From: BMS3Bbin11 sp034659075
Lineage (GTDB): Bacteria > Pseudomonadota > Gammaproteobacteria > BMS3Bbin11
Assembly: GCA_034659075.1 (NCBI GenBank)
Contig: JAYEGM010000038.1
Coordinates: 1 to 18,970 of the forward strand
Length of the DNA stretch: 18,970 nucleotides
Direction: 5' to 3'
Shown: in pieces, positions 14,683 to 18,970 of the stretch
How the letters are laid out: every line of letters begins with the position of its first letter
Numbering within the stretch: position 1 is the first letter of the stretch
The notes under the pieces: generated by a model
Seen by the model: only the letters and a program-made list of their open reading frames with translations
The model's database searches: none
Told to the model about the DNA's origin: nothing
Made by a program: the position numbers and the translations under genes

Positions 14683-16058
14683 TGCTTTCGCAGCTCAGAG
14701 AAATAGTTAAGGGTGTTCGTACAGGCTCAGACGTTGCTTTCGATACGGTCAGTATTGATACCCGGACACTCTCCAGCGGTGCTTTATTTGTTGCACTCAA
14801 AGGGCCGAACTTTGATGGTCATGATTATGTTTCTGCAGCCAGAGACAAAGGCGCGAGTGCGGCGATGATTTCCAGCCCGATATCCAGTGGACTTACAACC
14901 AGCCTGCCAGCAGTCACAGTGACCGACACCCGTATTGCGCTGGGTGAACTGGCTGCCAGCTGGCGTGCCGGTTTTGAAATTCCTTTACTGGCGGTGACCG
15001 GCAGCAATGGCAAGACCACAGTCAAGGAAATGCTAAGCAGTATTTTTATACAGGCCTGTGGTGGCGATAAAAACCAGGTGCTGTCGACACTCGGTAATCT
15101 GAATAATGATCTGGGTCTGCCGCTAACTTTGCTGCGACTGCGTGATGGCCATCGTTATGCCATTACCGAAATGGGTATGAACAACCCGGGTGAGCTGTCC
15201 TATCTCACCGGTATCGCGCGTCCGGATGTGGCAATAATCACCAATGCAGCTGCGGCCCATTTGCAGGGACTGCGGTCGGTAGCAGGGGTGGCACGGGCAA
15301 AGGCTGAGATTTTCTCCGGGGTTAAAGCCGGCGGCACAGCCATTATTAACGAGGATGATGACTACGCAGGACTCTGGCATGAACAGGCAGCGGGCTTGCA
15401 TATTATTGGCTTCAGTCTGCAGCAGGACAGTGATGTGACGGCCAGTTTTGATCTTTATAAAGATCATAGCCGGGTAATTCTTAAAACACCCTGGGGTGAA
15501 GCAAGCTGCAAACTGTCATTACCCGGGACGCATAATATCGCCAATGCCCTGGCCGCTACGGCAGCGGCTGGCGCAGTCGGCATCAGTCTGGCAGACATAG
15601 TTGCCGGGCTGGAAGCATGGCGGGGTGTCGCCGGGCGCCTGCAATCAATGACCATAAATGGTCTCAATGTCATTGATGACACGTACAACGCCAATCCCGC
15701 TTCAATACGCGCTGCACTGGAGGTATTGGCAATGCAGCCGGGTAAAAAGATATTTGTGATGGGTGACATGGGTGAGTTGGGCGAGGATTCTTTGTTGCTG
15801 CATAAACAGGCCGGTGAGCTGGCAAGTAAGCTGGGTATTGACAGCTGTTACACGCTGGGCGTGCAGTCAGTGAAAACTGCAGAAGCCTTCACAAGGCAGG
15901 CATGGTCATTCAGTACACCTGGCGAGCTGCTGGCTGTACTGGAAAAAGAGTTAAAGGCGGGCGGTGAGCAGCCGGTGAATATTCTGGTCAAGGGCTCAAG
16001 GGCGATGAAGATGGAACGTATCATTGAGCAGCTCGAAGACTGCGGGGCCAGGGACTGA
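14679..16058 (+). CDS. murF: UDP-MurNAc-tripeptide:D-Ala-D-Ala ligase MurF
   Basis: This ligase adds D-Ala-D-Ala to the UDP-muramyl tripeptide, the last cytoplasmic peptide step. Seen in its 459 aa: the ATP loop TGSNGKTT (107-114), TLGNLNNDLGLP (137-148), EMGMNNPGEL (164-173), LPGTHNIANALAA (281-293) and DDTYNANPASIRAAL (333-347), all family signatures. The length is normal (E. coli 452). The start ATG at 14679 overlaps the murE stop (ATGA) and has a strong GGAGGAA at 14667-14673; a second ATG follows at 14682. mraY begins two bases after its stop. Confidence 0.97.
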   Translation: MMLSQLREIVKGVRTGSDVAFDTVSIDTRTLSSGALFVALKGPNFDGHDYVSAARDKGASAAMISSPISSGLTTSLPAVTVTDTRIALGELAASWRAGFEIPLLAVTGSNGKTTVKEMLSSIFIQACGGDKNQVLSTLGNLNNDLGLPLTLLRLRDGHRYAITEMGMNNPGELSYLTGIARPDVAIITNAAAAHLQGLRSVAGVARAKAEIFSGVKAGGTAIINEDDDYAGLWHEQAAGLHIIGFSLQQDSDVTASFDLYKDHSRVILKTPWGEASCKLSLPGTHNIANALAATAAAGAVGISLADIVAGLEAWRGVAGRLQSMTINGLNVIDDTYNANPASIRAALEVLAMQPGKKIFVMGDMGELGEDSLLLHKQAGELASKLGIDSCYTLGVQSVKTAEAFTRQAWSFSTPGELLAVLEKELKAGGEQPVNILVKGSRAMKMERIIEQLEDCGARD

Positions 16059-16060
16059 AT

Positions 16061-17143
16061 ATGCTGCTATATCTATTCGAAAAACTGGCGGAAAATTACA
16101 GTGCATTCAATGTCTTCCAGTATCTGACATTACGCGGTGTATTAAGCGTGGTGACCGCCTTGTTTATCAGCCTGATGCTTGGCCCGGCCATGATTCGCAA
16201 GCTGGGCAGTCATCAGATCGGTCAGGTAGTGCGTGATGATGGTCCGCCAACGCATTTCGACAAGGTTGGTACACCGACTATGGGCGGCGCCCTGATTCTG
16301 GTGGCTATCGCAATTTCCACCCTGCTGTGGGCTGATCTTGGCAACCGTTTTGTCTGGGTAGCTCTGCTGGTAACCATCGCTTTCGGCATCATTGGCTGGA
16401 TTGATGATTACCGCAAGATAGTCGATAAGAATACGCGTGGCATGGGTTCCGGGCCCAAGTTCTTCTGGCAGTCGGTATCGGGTGGCAGTGCGGCGGTGTA
16501 TTTATATTTCACGGCGCAAACACCTGCAGAGACTGGTCTTATCGTGCCATTTTTTAAAGATATCGTCATCACTCTTGGACCATGGTTCATCCTGCTTTGC
16601 TACTTGATGGTGGTGGGTACCAGTAATGCGGTGAATCTTACCGACGGGCTTGATGGCCTGGCTATTATGCCAACCGTTATGGTTGCCGGCGGGCTGGGTA
16701 TTTTTGCCTATGTTACGGGGCATTCAGTATTCGCGGGTTATCTGGGTATCCCGTATATCGCCGGCGTTGGTGAGTTGATGATTTTCTGCGGTGCGCTGAC
16801 CGGCGCTGGCCTTGGTTTTCTCTGGTTCAATACCTACCCGGCACAGGTCTTTATGGGAGATATCGGTGCGCTGTCACTGGGTGCTGCACTGGGTATTGTT
16901 GCGGTGATGGTGCGGCAGGAAATTGTGCTGCTGGTCATGGGTGGAGTGTTTGTGATGGAAACGGCCTCTGTCATTTTACAGGTGGCTTCTTTCAAGCTTA
17001 CCGGCAAGCGTATCTTTCGGATGGCGCCTCTGCATCATCATTTTGAATTAAAAGGCTGGCCGGAGCCGCGTGTCATCGTTCGTTTCTGGATCATTACCCT
17101 GGTTCTTGTCGCCATTGGTCTGGCAACACTGAAGGTGCGTTGA
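16061..17143 (+). CDS. mraY: Phospho-MurNAc-pentapeptide transferase MraY
   Basis: This integral membrane enzyme transfers phospho-MurNAc-pentapeptide to undecaprenyl phosphate to make lipid I. It is a 360-aa polytopic protein with about ten hydrophobic segments. Catalytic and signature residues: DDGPPTHFDKVGTPTMGG (59-76), the Asp pair in IDDYRK (D115, D116), NLTDGLDGLA (192-201), FMGDIGALSLG (D267) and the HHH motif in APLHHHFELKGW (322-333). The length equals that of E. coli MraY (360). A GGGA-type Shine-Dalgarno lies in the murF 3' end. The TGA stop overlaps the presumed murD TTG start. Confidence 0.98.
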   Translation: MLLYLFEKLAENYSAFNVFQYLTLRGVLSVVTALFISLMLGPAMIRKLGSHQIGQVVRDDGPPTHFDKVGTPTMGGALILVAIAISTLLWADLGNRFVWVALLVTIAFGIIGWIDDYRKIVDKNTRGMGSGPKFFWQSVSGGSAAVYLYFTAQTPAETGLIVPFFKDIVITLGPWFILLCYLMVVGTSNAVNLTDGLDGLAIMPTVMVAGGLGIFAYVTGHSVFAGYLGIPYIAGVGELMIFCGALTGAGLGFLWFNTYPAQVFMGDIGALSLGAALGIVAVMVRQEIVLLVMGGVFVMETASVILQVASFKLTGKRIFRMAPLHHHFELKGWPEPRVIVRFWIITLVLVAIGLATLKVR

Positions 17144-18609
17144 CAGAGATGATGAATCTGCAAACACATAACAGGTCAACGATGTTATCGCACTATTTTA
17201 TGGTGGCCGATAGCGTGTCCGGATCTGCTGCAGGTAGTAAACAGTCGATGGATAGCAACAGCAAGCGCTGCTCTTTACAGGGTAGCCCGACACACGCCGC
17301 AGTTATCGGGCTGGGGAAGTCCGGCCTGGCGACTGCCGTATTTCTCAGCAGACAGGGTCTGGATGTCGATGTCTATGATTCCAGCAATGACCCTGTTTTA
17401 CGCCAGCAACTTAAGCAGCAGCTGCCTGATGTTCGTTTGCATTGCGGCAGCCTGGCTGTCGAACACTGGCGCGATGACAGCCTGCTGGTGGTTTCACCCG
17501 GCGTACCTTTGAGCCATCCTGATCTTGCTCCGCTGCTGGCAACGGGTGTGCGCCCGGTTGGTGACGTTGAACTGTTTGCCCAGTGTGTACAGTCGCCGGT
17601 AATCGCAATTACCGGTTCGAATGGAAAATCGACTGTTACCGCCCTGTTGGGTGAAATATTGCAGCACGCCGGGCAGCGTGTAGCAGTGGGTGGAAATATC
17701 GGTGTGCCGGTGCTCGAATTGCTGAATGATGACGAAAATGACATCTATGTGCTGGAGCTCTCCAGCTTTCAGCTGGAAACCACCTGGACCCTTAAACCGG
17801 CGATTGCCGTGGTGTTGAATATTGCGGCAGATCACATGGATAGGTATCAGGGCATAGAGGACTATATCGCTACCAAGGCGAAAGTTTATCAGGGCAGTGA
17901 AAAAATGCTGCTTAATGCCGATGAGTCCAGTGTTATGCAGATGCAGCAGAGTGATCAGGAATCGCTATTATTCAGTTCAGCTGTGCCGGAAAAAGAGCAG
18001 GATTACGGCTTATCTACAATCAATGACGCTGTATTTTTATGCCGCGGCAACAAGGTTCTGATCGCGGCAGAAGATATTCATCTTACCGGGCTGCATAATC
18101 TGTTGAATGTCCTGGCTGCCTGGGCACTGGCCAGCAGCGTAGGCGTAGGTGATAGCCAGATTAAAGAAGCTGTAATTGCATTCAGGGGTTTGCCTCATCG
18201 CATGGAATTGCTGCACATCATCAATGGCGTAGTCTGGATAAATGATTCCAAAGGCACCAATGTCGGAGCCAGTGTAGCAGCGCTTCGAGGTTTAGACTCG
18301 CCGGTGGTTCTGATTGCAGGCGGCATTGCCAAGGATGCTGATTTCGCTCCTTTGCGTGAGGCCGTTGAACAGCATGTAAAAGCGGTGGTTCTGATTGGCC
18401 GGGATGCTGAAAAAATACAGGAAGCATTATCGGATGTTGTGACTACCAGCCAGGCCGCTGATATGTCGGATGCGGTGACACAGGCTTATGCGCTGGCAGA
18501 GCCGGGAGATGTCGTACTGCTCTCTCCGGCCTGTGCGAGTTTTGATATGTATCAAAACTTCGAACAGCGTGGTGATGATTTTCGTCGCTGTGCAGGGAGG
18601 CTGATCTAA
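17140..18609 (+). CDS. murD: UDP-MurNAc-L-alanine:D-glutamate ligase MurD
   Basis: This ligase adds D-glutamate to UDP-MurNAc-L-Ala. Counted from TTG 17140: Rossmann start AAVIGLGKSG (53-62), ATP loop ITGSNGKSTVT (157-167), LELSSFQLE (205-213), NIAADHMDRY (227-236), NDSKGTNVGAS (368-378) and SPACASFDMYQNFEQRGDDF (462-481). The start is uncertain. TTG 17140 overlaps the mraY stop and has AAGG four bases upstream, which fits the other junctions of the operon. It gives an N-terminal extension of about 50 residues, rich in Ser and without recognised motifs, that E. coli MurD lacks. ATG codons at 17149, 17182, 17200 and 17248 are alternatives; 17248 would restore nearly normal length. Confidence 0.95.
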   Translation: MTEMMNLQTHNRSTMLSHYFMVADSVSGSAAGSKQSMDSNSKRCSLQGSPTHAAVIGLGKSGLATAVFLSRQGLDVDVYDSSNDPVLRQQLKQQLPDVRLHCGSLAVEHWRDDSLLVVSPGVPLSHPDLAPLLATGVRPVGDVELFAQCVQSPVIAITGSNGKSTVTALLGEILQHAGQRVAVGGNIGVPVLELLNDDENDIYVLELSSFQLETTWTLKPAIAVVLNIAADHMDRYQGIEDYIATKAKVYQGSEKMLLNADESSVMQMQQSDQESLLFSSAVPEKEQDYGLSTINDAVFLCRGNKVLIAAEDIHLTGLHNLLNVLAAWALASSVGVGDSQIKEAVIAFRGLPHRMELLHIINGVVWINDSKGTNVGASVAALRGLDSPVVLIAGGIAKDADFAPLREAVEQHVKAVVLIGRDAEKIQEALSDVVTTSQAADMSDAVTQAYALAEPGDVVLLSPACASFDMYQNFEQRGDDFRRCAGRLI

Positions 18610-18970
18610 TGGCCGCTGCATCGCATGCTGTTAAGGCCGCTATGCCGACGGCGAAAGGTGGTGTCGCCTATGACCCCGGTTTACTGATACCCATCATCGG
18701 TTTGCTTGGTCTCAGTATCGTGATGGTGTTTTCAGCTTCAATGAGTGCCAGCAGCATGGAGCAGGGGCCGGCACTATCGGTGCTAAGGCAACAGACTTTT
18801 TTTGTTTTTCTGGCTGTTGCGTTAATGATGGCAGTGTCACGTATTCCTCTTGGCCTGGTAGAAAAGGCCGGGCCGCTGCTTGTTTTGATGTCGATGCTGG
18901 TGTTGGCATTAATCCTTATTCCGGGTGTGGGTACCGAAGTATGGGGCAGTGTGCGCTGGATTAAGCTGGG
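18609..18970 (+). CDS. ftsW: Lipid II polymerase FtsW (5' part, cut by window end)
   Basis: This SEDS-family septal glycosyltransferase works with FtsI. Only the first 120 codons are present, open to the window edge. After a 20-residue cytoplasmic tail come hydrophobic segments (about 24-43, 64-78 and 87-105), with VMVFSAS at the end of the first, as in SEDS proteins, and an extracytoplasmic GSVRWI near the window end, matching the NGSxRWI region of FtsW. The ATG at 18609 shares its A with the murD TAA stop (TAATG) and has AGGGAGG 8 nt upstream, so the start is well supported. The position after murD distinguishes it from rodA. Confidence 0.94.
   Translation, partial: MAAASHAVKAAMPTAKGGVAYDPGLLIPIIGLLGLSIVMVFSASMSASSMEQGPALSVLRQQTFFVFLAVALMMAVSRIPLGLVEKAGPLLVLMSMLVLALILIPGVGTEVWGSVRWIKL

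Overview
This window is gammaproteobacterial chromosomal DNA of roughly balanced GC. It carries a gene order that, from memory, is conserved in Pseudomonas and in part in Escherichia coli: a minus-strand lpoA-yraN-gmhA block, then plus-strand rsmI, rnpB and the start of the division and cell wall (dcw) cluster. The meso-diaminopimelate signature in MurE, LpoA, and two heptose (LPS core) enzymes all indicate a Gram-negative cell with an outer membrane. Species cannot be fixed from sequence alone.

Minus-strand block (194-7425, read right to left): lpoA (outer-membrane lipoprotein activator of a class A PBP), yraN, gmhA (sedoheptulose-7-phosphate isomerase), a stand-alone heptose-1-phosphate nucleotidyltransferase (rfaE2), an FAD-linked oxidase of the GlcD/D-lactate dehydrogenase type, and finally a membrane-anchored Ser/Thr protein kinase with TPR/Sel1-like repeats predicted to lie in the periplasm. 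A weak terminator overlaps the kinase stop codon.

Central part (7426-9748): divergent promoters between lpoA and rsmI, with a perfect DnaA-box sequence next to the lpoA start; rsmI (16S rRNA C1402 ribose methyltransferase); three sets of 7-bp tandem repeats; the RNase P RNA gene with an extended -10 promoter; then about 800 bp without a credible gene. That gap is packed with inverted repeats, including a multi-hairpin element and a 64-bp repeat whose second copy lies at the left edge of the window. The two copies differ at only four bases, and two of these form a compensatory base-pair change.

Right part (9749-18970): the dcw cluster in canonical order, mraZ-rsmH-ftsL-ftsI-murE-murF-mraY-murD-ftsW, with ftsW cut by the window end. 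Most junctions are 1- or 4-nt stop/start overlaps. mraZ has a sigma70-type promoter followed by two pairs of GTGG boxes with 10-bp pitch, the expected layout of MraZ autoregulatory sites. Together these genes make and polymerise septal peptidoglycan precursor: MurE, MurF and MurD build the UDP-muramyl peptide, MraY puts it on the lipid carrier, and FtsW, FtsI and FtsL use it at the septum. LpoA acts on a parallel synthase from the outer membrane.

The coding part is conventional. The most interesting material is non-coding: the structured repeat family flanking the two blocks and the heptamer arrays upstream of rnpB. The kinase with its extracytoplasmic repeats is the most interesting protein.
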